From contig NZ_AP022575.1 in assembly GCF_010730055.1 (NCBI RefSeq), positions 4,092,001-4,156,000 on the forward strand: a stretch of DNA of 64,000 bases, in the 5' to 3' direction. Both the position numbers and the translations under genes were made by a program. The DNA comes from Mycobacterium shinjukuense. GTDB lineage: Bacteria > Actinomycetota > Actinomycetes > Mycobacteriales > Mycobacteriaceae. Below the pieces are notes generated by a model. The model saw only the letters and a program-made list of their open reading frames with translations. It was not told the origin of the DNA and searched no databases. Of the stretch, positions 36,554 through 44,697 are shown one piece after another (position 1 is the first letter of the stretch; each line of letters begins with the position of its first letter).

Positions 36554-37716
36554 CCGGCTCTCTGATCGAGCGGGTCCGCGAACGGCTGGCCGCGGAATCG
36601 GTCCCGCTGCGCCCCAACGTCGTGGCCGCAGCCATCCGGGCCGAGTCAGGCGGGATCCTCGGGGACACCGAGGTGCTGGCAAATCTCCGGTTGCTGCAGA
36701 CCGAGCTGACCGGTGCCGGCATCCTCGAACCGCTGCTGTGCGCGGACGGCACCACTGACGTCCTGGTCACCGCGCCCGACGCGGTGTGGGTCGACGACGG
36801 AAACGGGCTGCGGCGCAGTCACATTCGGTTTCCCGACGAGGCGGCGGTGCGCCGGTTGGCGCAGCGACTGGCGTTGGCCGCCGGCCGCCGGCTCGACGAC
36901 GCCCAGCCGTGGGTGGACGGCCAGCTAACCGGGATCGGCGCCGGAGGTTTCGCGGTCCGGCTGCACGCGGTGTTGCCGCCCGTGGCGGCCGCGGGCACCT
37001 GCTTGTCGTTGCGGGTGTTGCGGCCGGCCACCCAGGATCTGGCGGCGCTGACCGCTGCGGGCGCGATCGCGCCCCAGGCCGCTGAGCTGGTCGCCGACAT
37101 CATCGCCGCCCGGCTGGCGTTTCTGGTGTCTGGCGGCACGGGCGCCGGAAAGACCACCCTGTTGGCCGCGATGTTGGGCGCCGTGTCGCCGGCCGAGCGG
37201 ATCGTGTGCGTCGAGGACGCCGCCGAGCTGGCGCCCCGCCATCCCCACCTGGTCAAACTGGTCGCGCGGTGCCCCAACGTCGAAGGAGTGGGTGAGGTAA
37301 CGGTGCGCCACCTCGTGCGGCAGGCGCTGCGGATGCGGCCCGACCGCATCGTGGTCGGCGAGGTCAGGGGAGCCGAAGTGGTGGATCTGCTGGCGGCACT
37401 GAACACCGGCCACGACGGCGGTGCCGGCACCGTCCACGCCAACAGCCCGGGTGAGGTTCCGGCCCGGCTGGAGGCGCTTGGCGCGCTCGGCGGCCTCGAC
37501 CGCGCGGCGTTGCACAGTCAGCTCGCCGCGGCCGTCCAAGTGCTGCTGCACGTCACCCGCGACCGGTCCGGCCGACGCCGGCTGGGTGAGATCGCCGTGC
37601 TGCGCCGGGCGGATAGTGGGCGGGTTCAGGCGGTCCCGGTGTGGTACGCGGAACACGGGATCACCGAGCACTCCGCCGAGCTGAGCCGCCTGCTGCAAAC
37701 CCGGACGGCGGCATGA
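36550..37716 (+). CDS. tadA: TadA-type pilus assembly/secretion ATPase
   Basis: The 388-residue protein is a hexameric type II/IV secretion ATPase of the TadA/CpaF family that powers Flp pilus assembly at the inner membrane. Walker A is GGTGAGKT (195-202), an Asp box VEDAAEL follows, the Walker B-like segment is RIVVGEVRG and the His box is GHDGGAGTVHAN. The N-terminal domain (1-170) has the expected LLCADGTTDVLV and LRVLRPA blocks. It starts in an ATGA overlap with ssd and ends in one with tadB. It corresponds to Rv3659c. Confidence 0.9.
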   Translation: MTGSLIERVRERLAAESVPLRPNVVAAAIRAESGGILGDTEVLANLRLLQTELTGAGILEPLLCADGTTDVLVTAPDAVWVDDGNGLRRSHIRFPDEAAVRRLAQRLALAAGRRLDDAQPWVDGQLTGIGAGGFAVRLHAVLPPVAAAGTCLSLRVLRPATQDLAALTAAGAIAPQAAELVADIIAARLAFLVSGGTGAGKTTLLAAMLGAVSPAERIVCVEDAAELAPRHPHLVKLVARCPNVEGVGEVTVRHLVRQALRMRPDRIVVGEVRGAEVVDLLAALNTGHDGGAGTVHANSPGEVPARLEALGALGGLDRAALHSQLAAAVQVLLHVTRDRSGRRRLGEIAVLRRADSGRVQAVPVWYAEHGITEHSAELSRLLQTRTAA

Positions 37717-38507
37717 TCGGGATGCTGCTCGCCGCGCTGCCGCTGGCGCTCGCGCTGGTGGTGTCGCCACCCTCGCCGCGGCGTCGCCTCAAGCCCGCCG
37801 TGCCCTCCCCTCGGCGCGTCGGCGCAGGGTGGGTGATCTGCCTGGCCGCCTGCGTCGCGGTCGGCGTCGTCGTGTTGCTGCCGTTGACGAACGTCTTGGC
37901 CGTCGCGGTCATGGGCGCCACCGTGAGCCTGCGCTACCGGCGTCGTCGCCGCCTCCGGCGCGCCAGCAACGAGGGGCGGGCGCTGCACGCCGCCCTTGAC
38001 GTGCTGGTCGGTGAGCTGCGCGTGGGCGCCCATCCGGTGCCCGCGTTCGGCGTCGCCGCCGACGAGGCCGAGGGTCCGGTGGCCGCGGCCTTGCGCGCGG
38101 TCGCGGCGCGTGCACGATTGGGTGCCGACGTCTCCGCCGGCCTGCGTGCCGCGGCCCGATCGTCGGCCTTGCCCGGATATTGGGAGCGGCTGGCGGTGTG
38201 CTGGCAGCTGGCCAGTGATCACGGTCTGGCGATAGCCACCCTGATGCGGGCTGCGCAACGCGATATCGCTGAGCGGCAACGGTTCTCGGCAATGGTGACC
38301 TCCCGGATGGCCGGCGCCCGCGCCACCGCGGCCATCCTTGCGGGCCTGCCGGTGCTCGGCCTGCTGCTCGGGCAGCTGTTCGGTGCCCGACCGCTGAACT
38401 TCTTGCTCACCGGACGGGCGGGTGGATGGCTGCTGGTGATCGGGGTAACGCTGGCCTGCGGCGGGTTGCTGTGGGCGGACCGGATCATCGATCGGGCGGC
38501 GCGGTGA
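37713..38507 (+). CDS. tadB: TadB-like pilus membrane protein
   Basis: The 264-residue protein starts at the ATG at 37713 and has an N-terminal helix (MIGMLLAALPLALALVV), a second near residue 40, an Arg-rich cytoplasmic stretch (RYRRRRRLRRAS), the T2SS/F-type core (AALDVLVGELRVGAHPVPAFGVAADEAEG...RTLMRAAQRDIAERQRFSAMVTSRM pattern) and two C-terminal helices. These proteins form the inner-membrane platform with TadC. It corresponds to Rv3658c. Overlaps of four bases with both neighbours point to coupled translation. Confidence 0.85.
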   Translation: MIGMLLAALPLALALVVSPPSPRRRLKPAVPSPRRVGAGWVICLAACVAVGVVVLLPLTNVLAVAVMGATVSLRYRRRRRLRRASNEGRALHAALDVLVGELRVGAHPVPAFGVAADEAEGPVAAALRAVAARARLGADVSAGLRAAARSSALPGYWERLAVCWQLASDHGLAIATLMRAAQRDIAERQRFSAMVTSRMAGARATAAILAGLPVLGLLLGQLFGARPLNFLLTGRAGGWLLVIGVTLACGGLLWADRIIDRAAR

Positions 38508-39106
38508 GCGTGCCCGCGCTGTTGCTGGCCATGGCGTTGTGGGTCGGCGCCGGCCCGACGGTGGTACGGGCACGCGCCCGGGCGACGCCCCGCGAGCATC
38601 CGGTGCGCCGGGGCCCCGCACACGGGCTCGGACGCGGCCCGGATCCATTGGGGGTGGCATCCAGCCTGGACGTGCTGGCGGTCTGCCTGACCGCCGGCAT
38701 GACGGTGGCCGCCGCCGCTGCCGCGACCGCCGCCTCCGCGCCGCCGCAGCTGGCGCGGGTCTTGGCCCGGGCCGCTGACCTGCTGACGCTGGGTGCCGAC
38801 CCCGAGATCGCCTGGTCGGCCCCGCCGGATCTCCCCGTGGGCGCGGTCGATGAGCAGGTCGATGCGCTGCTGCGGCTGGCGCGGCGCTCGGCGTCCTCGG
38901 GTGCGGCCCTGGCCGAGGGCGTCGTTGAACTGGCCGCTCAGTCTCGCCAGCACGCAGCCCATGCCGCCACCGGCGCCGCCGAACGCGCCGGGGTGCTGAT
39001 CGCCGGGCCGCTGGGGCTGTGCTTTCTTCCGGCGTTCGTGTGCCTGGGCATCGTGCCGATGGTCGCCGGGCTGGCCGGTGCGGTGTTGGAATCAGGCCTG
39101 GTATGA
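38504..39106 (+). CDS. tadC: TadC-like pilus membrane protein
   Basis: The 200-residue protein begins with a GTG in a GTGA overlap with tadB. Like TadB it has an N-terminal hydrophobic helix, a type II secretion F-like core (LDVLAVCLTAGMTVAAAAAATAASAPPQLARVL...) and two C-terminal membrane helices (AGVLIAGPLGLCFLPAFVCLGIVPMVAGLAG). It is the second half of the membrane platform. It corresponds to Rv3657c. The pilin gene starts 15 bases later with its own ribosome-binding site. Confidence 0.83.
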   Translation: MSVPALLLAMALWVGAGPTVVRARARATPREHPVRRGPAHGLGRGPDPLGVASSLDVLAVCLTAGMTVAAAAAATAASAPPQLARVLARAADLLTLGADPEIAWSAPPDLPVGAVDEQVDALLRLARRSASSGAALAEGVVELAAQSRQHAAHAATGAAERAGVLIAGPLGLCFLPAFVCLGIVPMVAGLAGAVLESGLV

Positions 39107-39121
39107 GAAGGGAGTGTATTG

Positions 39122-39322
39122 GTGATCAACATGTTTCGCGCGTTCGTGGCGCGGATGACGCTGCTGGCGGTCGACGAGTCGGGCATGTCGACGGTCGAGT
39201 ACGCGATCGGGACCATCGCGGCGGCGGCCTTCGGCGCGATCCTCTACACCGTCGTAACCGGCGATTCAGTGGTTTCGGCGCTCAACCACATCATCGGTCG
39301 CGCGCTGAGCACCAAGGTTTAA
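39122..39322 (+). CDS. Flp-type pilin, DUF4244 family
   Basis: The 66-residue product has a short N-terminal leader, then DESGMSTVEYAIGTIAAAAFGAILYTVV: a class III prepilin signal with Gly before the cut, Glu at +5 and a Tyr, followed by a hydrophobic helix that polymerises. This is the DUF4244/Flp pilin pattern. The GTG at 39122 follows AGAAGGGA at about 7 bases and is better than the TTG at 39119. It corresponds to Rv3656c. No dedicated prepilin peptidase gene is in the cluster. Confidence 0.88.
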   Translation: MINMFRAFVARMTLLAVDESGMSTVEYAIGTIAAAAFGAILYTVVTGDSVVSALNHIIGRALSTKV

Positions 39323-39330
39323 CGTCGGGT

Positions 39331-39645
39331 GTGGGCGCGAGCACCGTTGAGGCGGCGCTGGCGATCGCCACCCTGGTGGTGGTGTTGGTGCTGTGCCTGG
39401 CGGGCATCACCGCGGTCTCGATGCAGGTCCGCTGCATCGACGCGGCCCGCGAAGCCGCTCGACTGGCCGCGCGCGGCGACCAACGCAGGGCCGTCGACAT
39501 TGCCCGCCGAATCGCGCCGCCCGCAGCGCAGATCCAGCTTCGCCAGGACGGCGAGTTCCTGGTCGCCACGGTGGTGGCACATTCAAGACTGCTGCCTACC
39601 TTGGCTATTTCGGCGAGAGCGGTCTCGGCCGCCGAGCCGCGGTGA
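39331..39645 (+). CDS. TadE-like minor pilin
   Basis: The 104-residue protein starts at a GTG (39331), eight bases after the pilin stop. The text GASTVEAALAIATLVVVLVLCLAGITAVSMQVRCIDAAREAARLAARGD is TadE-type: a pilin-like cut site (STVEAA), one membrane helix and a mature helix rich in Ala/Arg. Such proteins are minor pilins needed for Flp pilus assembly. It corresponds to Rv3655c, but no start codon closer to the pilin gives a better fit. Its stop overlaps the 5' side of the next gene. Confidence 0.82.
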   Translation: MGASTVEAALAIATLVVVLVLCLAGITAVSMQVRCIDAAREAARLAARGDQRRAVDIARRIAPPAAQIQLRQDGEFLVATVVAHSRLLPTLAISARAVSAAEPR

Positions 39646-39661
39646 CGCCGGTTCGGCCACC

Positions 39662-39991
39662 GTGGTGGCGGCCGCCATGGTCGCCGTCGTGCTGTGCGTC
39701 ACCGGTGCGGCCGCTTACCTGGGCTCGGCGGTGGTGGCCCGGCACCGTGCACAGGCGGTCGCCGACCTGGCCGCGTTGGCCGCCGCGGCGGGGCTACCGT
39801 CGGGGGCCGCGGCCGCGTGCGCGCGTGCGACGGCGGTGGCCCACCAGATGCGGGTCGGCGGCGCGCACTGCGATGTCGAGGACCTCGACGTCGTCGTCAC
39901 CGTCGAGGCGGCTGTCGGGCCGGTGGGTGTGGCGCGGGCGGTCGCGCGCGCGGGCCCGGTGGACACGGCGCAGTCCGACCGACTTGGATAG
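39662..39991 (+). CDS. TadG-like / helicase-secretion-neighbourhood TadE-like protein
   Basis: Reading from a GTG at 39662 gives 109 residues with a hydrophobic N-terminus (VVAAAMVAVVLCVTGAAAYLGSAVVARHRAQAVADLAALAAAAGLPSG...), the pattern of the small 'Tad-like' protein that ends these loci. The conserved residues before it (GDAGSAT) lie upstream of any in-frame start except by reading across the TadE stop, so the start is not settled. It corresponds to Rv3654c, which was annotated shorter in H37Rv. Its gene follows the TadE gene directly and closes the operon. Confidence 0.65.
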   Translation: MVAAAMVAVVLCVTGAAAYLGSAVVARHRAQAVADLAALAAAAGLPSGAAAACARATAVAHQMRVGGAHCDVEDLDVVVTVEAAVGPVGVARAVARAGPVDTAQSDRLG

Positions 39992-40441
39992 CCAACGGCG
40001 TCACGGTTTGTCGAGATCCGCCACGAACCTTCTCATCAGCTGGGCGAATAACCCGGCCCGTCACCGAGATTGCGCTCAGGGCCGTGTACGGGTGCCAGCC
40101 ACCACCCTGGCGGCAATGTCGTTGGGAAGGCGCGAGCTAGTGGTCTCGCTCGGGTGTTTCGTTGCCGCGCCGCCAGGGTGCGCGGCCCGGCGCCTGGGTG
40201 GGCACCGCATCTCGATCTTCGGCTCAGCCCAATATTGGTGCAGGCATGGGAATTTCGATGTGATGCGGGCACGCTGACGGGACACGACCGGCTGCAGCAG
40301 ATGGCGGTTGGCTATCCACGGCGGTCGGCGCGCCGGGCATAAAGGACAACACCGGCGGCGGTCCCGGTCTGCCACACAGGGTCGGCGGCGGATGTCGGTA
40401 GCTGGTCCAGCGGTGATGAGCCGAGGCCGTGGCTCAATGGG
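39992..40441. other. Intergenic region, no gene seen
   Basis: These 450 bases lie at the convergent end of the Tad operon. ORFs cross it on both strands but show no domain, no start context and an ordinary composition. In H37Rv two PE_PGRS genes sit in this neighbourhood (Rv3652/Rv3653); I see no remnant of a PE N-terminus here. Confidence 0.5.
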
Positions 40442-41479
40442 TCAGGTCGGGTCGGTGGGGTCGTTGGGGGTCTTTGCCAGGCCGGCGTCGGCGAGTTCGT
40501 CGTCGGTGGGCAATCGCAGCGAGATCAGCCCGGCGAAGGTATCCGGCTCCAGCTCCACCCGGTTGACGGTGACATGCACCGGCACCCAATCGGTGTCGTT
40601 ACCCGGCAGCCGCAGCACTCGGCTACTTGCCCCGTTGGCGAATTCCGTTGTCATAGCAGACATCAGTGCCTCATCGTCGGGATGCACCCGGGGCTCGATG
40701 ACCCGCCAGTCATAAAAGGGGCACGGCTCGTCGAGCCATTTCAACAGGGTCCAGTTTTTCAGGTCGACCAAAGCCCGGTGCACTCCAGTCTGCGACAGCC
40801 CGTTGAGAATCTTCTGGGCCAGGCTGTCGATCGGCCCCACCGGACCCTTGCTCACTGCGCGCCAGTTCATCGCCCGTACCACCAGATGGTCGCGGCCGTC
40901 CTGCCCGGGCTCCATGACACTGCGCGCGGTGAAACCTACTCGGATGGGATTTCCCTGACAATCAGTGAGATCCCATGTGCTGCAGAGCGTTTGGCCGGGC
41001 TCCGCGTTGACGGTCATGGCAAGGACCTTGGATTCGTTCGGGTTGAGTTCGCGCGACGGTAGATCGTCGGCGAAGGCCCTGCCGGACGTGACTTCGATCT
41101 CGGGGTTCTTGCCGGTGTTGGCCAGCGATTCCGGAGTGTCGGTGGCCACGCCGAGGGTCAGATCCCACTTCAGCGGGCCCGGGGTCGGCCGCTCGGGCGG
41201 TTCTTCGTCGGCCGGTCCGGTCCACACGTGCACACCGTGAATGCGACCGTCGGACATCATCACCGGTTCGGTACGGATGACGCGGTCGCTTTTCGGGGTG
41301 AGGCTGGTCAGGCTTTGGCCGGTCTCCAGCGTCTCGGCGATCGCCGTTCGAACGGCCGCGAGATAGGGGCTGCGGCGCAGGAACGTGCCGATCGGGACGA
41401 GGTTCTTGAGCTGGCGCCCTTGCGCCACCACGGCCGGTTCATCCCCCAGCGTCTCCACGAGCAGCCAGTCGTGGCTCAT
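40442..41479 (-). CDS. Conserved multi-domain PAS/GAF-like protein (Rv3651-like)
   Basis: The 345-residue protein has no signal peptide or membrane helix. It matches Rv3651, whose crystal structure, as I recall, has three domains with GAF- and PAS-like folds and unknown ligand. Visible blocks are the N-terminal SHDWLLVETLGDEPAVVAQGRQLKNLVPIGTFLRR, a central beta-rich part with CSTWDLTDCQGNPIRVGFTARSV, and a C-terminal PAS-like part (CPFYDWRVIEPRVHPDDEALM). The protein may be a sensor, but no output domain is present. It stands alone between the Tad operon and PE_PGRS gene. Confidence 0.82.
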   Translation of the reverse strand: MSHDWLLVETLGDEPAVVAQGRQLKNLVPIGTFLRRSPYLAAVRTAIAETLETGQSLTSLTPKSDRVIRTEPVMMSDGRIHGVHVWTGPADEEPPERPTPGPLKWDLTLGVATDTPESLANTGKNPEIEVTSGRAFADDLPSRELNPNESKVLAMTVNAEPGQTLCSTWDLTDCQGNPIRVGFTARSVMEPGQDGRDHLVVRAMNWRAVSKGPVGPIDSLAQKILNGLSQTGVHRALVDLKNWTLLKWLDEPCPFYDWRVIEPRVHPDDEALMSAMTTEFANGASSRVLRLPGNDTDWVPVHVTVNRVELEPDTFAGLISLRLPTDDELADAGLAKTPNDPTDPT

Positions 41480-42011
41480 GCGAGCAGTTTACGGCCGCGA
41501 CGCGACGGTGACACGGCGGGGTACCGCTGGTGGTCAACGAAGGAATTCCATTGCAGGACAGCGGATGCGTGTGAGAGACCGGGTGTCGACACGGTCGGCC
41601 AGACGCCGACGAGGCCGCTGATGACGTGGCTCCCTGCGTTGCCATCGTTACCGCAGCACGTCCGCGCCGCAACAGGAGTGTGGCCGCTCGTCGACGTCGC
41701 CGCTGTCCGGGAGGTCAGGGCTGCCAGGTGATTTGCTATCCGACCTGGAGCCAGGTAGTTTCCTGCTGCACCCGCGATGTCGGGAATGTGAGCGGATCGC
41801 GGTGTCCGACCGTTCGTTGCGCTGTAGGCGTGCCGGCACTTCCTCAGCAGCGAGGCACATGCCGGTTGTGGCGGCCGTCACGCTGCGGATCCGTGCAGGT
41901 CGACCGTCGAGGGGTAGGTCGACCCGCGCGGGCGGCGCGCTGGTCCAATCCGGTTGGCCCGATTGCAGCCAACATCGCCGCGGCACCCGGCTGGCGCAGC
42001 TGCCCGCCCGC
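41480..42011. other. Intergenic region, no gene seen
   Basis: This 532-base gap separates the start of the Rv3651-like gene from the end of the PE_PGRS gene. No ORF in it has a recognisable motif. The segment next to 42011 begins to show the GCCGCC-like composition of the PGRS gene. I note nothing more. Confidence 0.5.
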
Positions 42012-44561
42012 CTACGGCAAACCGTTGATTCCGTTCGGGCCCAACAGCAACCCGCCGGCGCCTCCGCTGCCGCCGTTGCCCGGCGGCGCACCCGTCCCGC
42101 CGTTGCCGCCGTTACCGCCGGTGCCGATCAGCAGCGCGGTGCCGCCAATCCCGCCGGCACCCCCGGCGGCGATGGCGCCGCCGCCGGCCCCGCCGGCCCC
42201 GCCGTTACCCACCAGCAGCCCGGCCTTGCCGCCGTTGCCGCCGGTCCCGCCGTCGCCAAATCCGCTGGCGCCCCCGGCTCCGCCGCCTCCACCGGAGCCG
42301 AGCAGGCCGGCGTTGCCGCCGTCGCCGCCGGTCCCGCCGTCGCCGTTGGCGCCGAATCCGCCGGAGCCACCGATCCCACCGCCGGAGAACAGCAGGCCGG
42401 CGCCGCCGCCGCTGCCGCCGGCCCCGCCGGTGCCGGCAGTGCTGAGTCCGCCGGCCCCGCCGTCACCGCCGCTGCCGAACAGCAGGCCGGCCCTGCCGCC
42501 GGCCCCGCCCGGTGCGCCGGTGGCCCCTTGGGTGTTGAGTCCGCCGAGGCCCCCGGCGCCGCCAGGTCCGGCAAGCAGGCCGGCGTTGCCGCCGTTGCCG
42601 CCCGCGCCCCCGGCCGCGACGCCATTCCCACCGGCCCCGCCGTTACCGCCGCCGGCGCCGATCAGCCCGCCCAGCGGCCCGCCGGCCCCGCCGGTCCCGC
42701 CGGCCCCGCCGACGGCGCCGAGGCCCAGGCCGGCCCCGCCGGCGCCACCGGACCCGCCAGCGCCGAACAGTCCGCCGGCGCCGCCGGTCCCGCCGGTACC
42801 GCCGTTACCGCCGACGGCGGCGGAGGCGCCCGCGCCGCCGCCAGCGCCGCCGTTGCCGGCCAACCACCCGCCGGCCCCGCCGGTTCCGCCGGCTCCGGCG
42901 TTGCCGGTCGTCGAGTTCCCGCCGGCCCCGCCGGCCCCGCCGGTGCCTAGCAGCCCGGCGGACCCGCCGGTCCCACCGTCGTGACCCGGCGCGCCGGAGC
43001 CGCCCGCCCCGCCGTCGCCGAGCAACCAGCCCCCGGGTGTGCCGGGTTCCCCGGTGCCCGGGGCGCCATTGGCGCCGTTGCCGATCAACGGACGCCCGGT
43101 CAGTGCCTCGGTGGGCGCATTGAGCACGTCGAATACCGCTTGCAGCGGTCCGCTGGCGCCGTGAGCCCCGGCGCCGCCGATGGTTGGGCCGAACCCGCCG
43201 TTGCCCCCAGTACCGGCGCTGCCGATCAGCGTCGCATCGCCGCCGGTGCCGCCGGCACCGCCGGTCGTTGCGCCCTGCCCGCCGGCGCCGCCGCCACCAC
43301 CGTTGCCCACCAGCAGGCCGGCCCTGCCTCCGGTCCCGCCGATCCCGCCGACGCCACCCAGGCTGGCACCGCCGGCCCCGCCGGCCCCGCCGCCGCCGAG
43401 CAGGGTGGCGGTGCCGCCGTGGCCGCCGGCTCCGCCGGTGCCGGTTAAGCTCGCCCCGCCGGCCCCGCCGATCCCGCCGCCGCCGAGCAGGCCGGCGTTT
43501 CCGCCCTGGCCGCCGGCTCCGCCGGTGCCGTTTGCGCTCAGTCCACCGGCCCCGCCGGGGCCGCCGGGGCCGAACAGCAAGCCGGCGTTGCCGCCCGCAC
43601 CCCCTGCGCCGCCATCGCCTACTCCGCCGAATCCGCCGGCCCCGCCGGTGCCGCCGGGTCCGGCGAGTAGGCCCGCGTTGCCGCCGGCGCCGCCAGCACC
43701 CCCGTCGGCGTTGCCGAAGCCGCCGGCCCCGCCGTTACCGCCGCCGGCACCGACCAGCCCGGCGAGCAGCCCGCCGGTCCCGCCGGTGCCACCGACCCCG
43801 CCGGTTCCGCCGGTGCCCCCGACACCGACGCCGCCGACGCCGCCGGATCCGCCGGCCCCCAACAACCCGCCCGCCCCGCCTGCTCCGCCGGCGCCGCCGA
43901 CCGCGTTGTTCAATGCGGCGCCGCCTGCTCCGCCGACGCCGCCGACCGCGTTGTTCAATGCGGCGCCGCCTGCTCCGCCGACGCCGCCGTTTCCTAACAG
44001 CCACCCGCCGGCGCCACCATTCCCGCCGGCTCCGCCGTTGCCAGTGGTCGAGTTCCCGCCGGCTCCGCCGGCGCCGCCGGTGCCCCACAGCCCGGCGGCC
44101 CCGCCATTGCCGCCGTCTTGGCCGGGCCCGCCGGATCCGCCGGCCCCGCCGTCGCCGAGCAACCACCCGCCGGGCGCGCCGTCTTGCCCGGTCCCCGGGG
44201 CGCCGTTGGCGCCATTGCCGATCAGCGGGCGCCCGGTCAGAGTCTGGACGGCCGCATTGACCGCGCCGAGCAGTGTCTGTTGAGCGGCTTCGGCGCTGGA
44301 ATAGGCGCCCGCGCCGGCGGTCAAGGCCTGCACGAACTGGGCATGAAACGTGCCCGCCTGGGCACTGACCGCCTGATAGCGCTGGGCGTGCCCGGAGAAC
44401 AGCGCCGCGATCGCCAGCGACACCTCGTCTTGGGCCGCGGCCAGCAGTGCGGTCGTCGGGGCGGCCGCGGCCGCGTTGGCCGCGCTCAGCGCCGATCCGA
44501 GAGCGGCCAAATCCGTGGCCGCGGTCCTCAGCAGCTCCGGCACCGCGATCACAAACGACAT
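42012..44561 (-). CDS. PE_PGRS protein with two successive PGRS modules
   Basis: The 849-residue protein starts at the ATG at 44561 with a full PE domain (MSFVIAVPELLRTAATDLAALGS..., ending near the AVQTLTGRPLIGNGANG linker), which targets export by type VII secretion. The rest is Gly-Gly-Ala/Asn repeat of the PGRS type. Midway, a linker-like block (LQAVFDVLNAPTEALTGRPLIGNGANGAPGTG) appears again at about 43075-43145, followed by a second PGRS segment whose first 60 residues match the first one. Each module is about 1.1 kb. It ends GLLLGPNGINGLP. Codon use and composition differ from neighbours, as is usual for the family. An in-frame ATG at 44582 is less likely. Confidence 0.92.
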   Translation of the reverse strand: MSFVIAVPELLRTAATDLAALGSALSAANAAAAAPTTALLAAAQDEVSLAIAALFSGHAQRYQAVSAQAGTFHAQFVQALTAGAGAYSSAEAAQQTLLGAVNAAVQTLTGRPLIGNGANGAPGTGQDGAPGGWLLGDGGAGGSGGPGQDGGNGGAAGLWGTGGAGGAGGNSTTGNGGAGGNGGAGGWLLGNGGVGGAGGAALNNAVGGVGGAGGAALNNAVGGAGGAGGAGGLLGAGGSGGVGGVGVGGTGGTGGVGGTGGTGGLLAGLVGAGGGNGGAGGFGNADGGAGGAGGNAGLLAGPGGTGGAGGFGGVGDGGAGGAGGNAGLLFGPGGPGGAGGLSANGTGGAGGQGGNAGLLGGGGIGGAGGASLTGTGGAGGHGGTATLLGGGGAGGAGGASLGGVGGIGGTGGRAGLLVGNGGGGGAGGQGATTGGAGGTGGDATLIGSAGTGGNGGFGPTIGGAGAHGASGPLQAVFDVLNAPTEALTGRPLIGNGANGAPGTGEPGTPGGWLLGDGGAGGSGAPGHDGGTGGSAGLLGTGGAGGAGGNSTTGNAGAGGTGGAGGWLAGNGGAGGGAGASAAVGGNGGTGGTGGAGGLFGAGGSGGAGGAGLGLGAVGGAGGTGGAGGPLGGLIGAGGGNGGAGGNGVAAGGAGGNGGNAGLLAGPGGAGGLGGLNTQGATGAPGGAGGRAGLLFGSGGDGGAGGLSTAGTGGAGGSGGGAGLLFSGGGIGGSGGFGANGDGGTGGDGGNAGLLGSGGGGGAGGASGFGDGGTGGNGGKAGLLVGNGGAGGAGGGAIAAGGAGGIGGTALLIGTGGNGGNGGTGAPPGNGGSGGAGGLLLGPNGINGLP
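43896..43985. repeat. 45-bp direct repeat inside the PE_PGRS gene, two copies
   Basis: Two perfect 45-bp units (43896-43940 and 43941-43985) encode the 15-residue repeat GGAALNNAVGGVGGA-like text on the minus strand. A partial copy (43876-43895) flanks them. This is a recent duplication within the first PGRS module. Confidence 0.9.
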
Positions 44562-44697
44562 GTGACACCCCCAACGGGTCACAAGAACCGGGCTAGCGTG
44601 TGGGCTAGTGTCCGATCGCCGTCGATGCGAACGGCAGGATGAACGTATCGTGTTTCGAGGCAGAAAGTCTCGGGTTTGTCCACGACATCGGTGGTAT

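Noticed and set aside
42128..44642. Long Pro/Ala/Arg-rich plus-strand ORFs across the PE_PGRS gene
   Set aside because: Antisense of Gly-rich codons always reads as Pro/Ala; these carry no independent evidence of translation.
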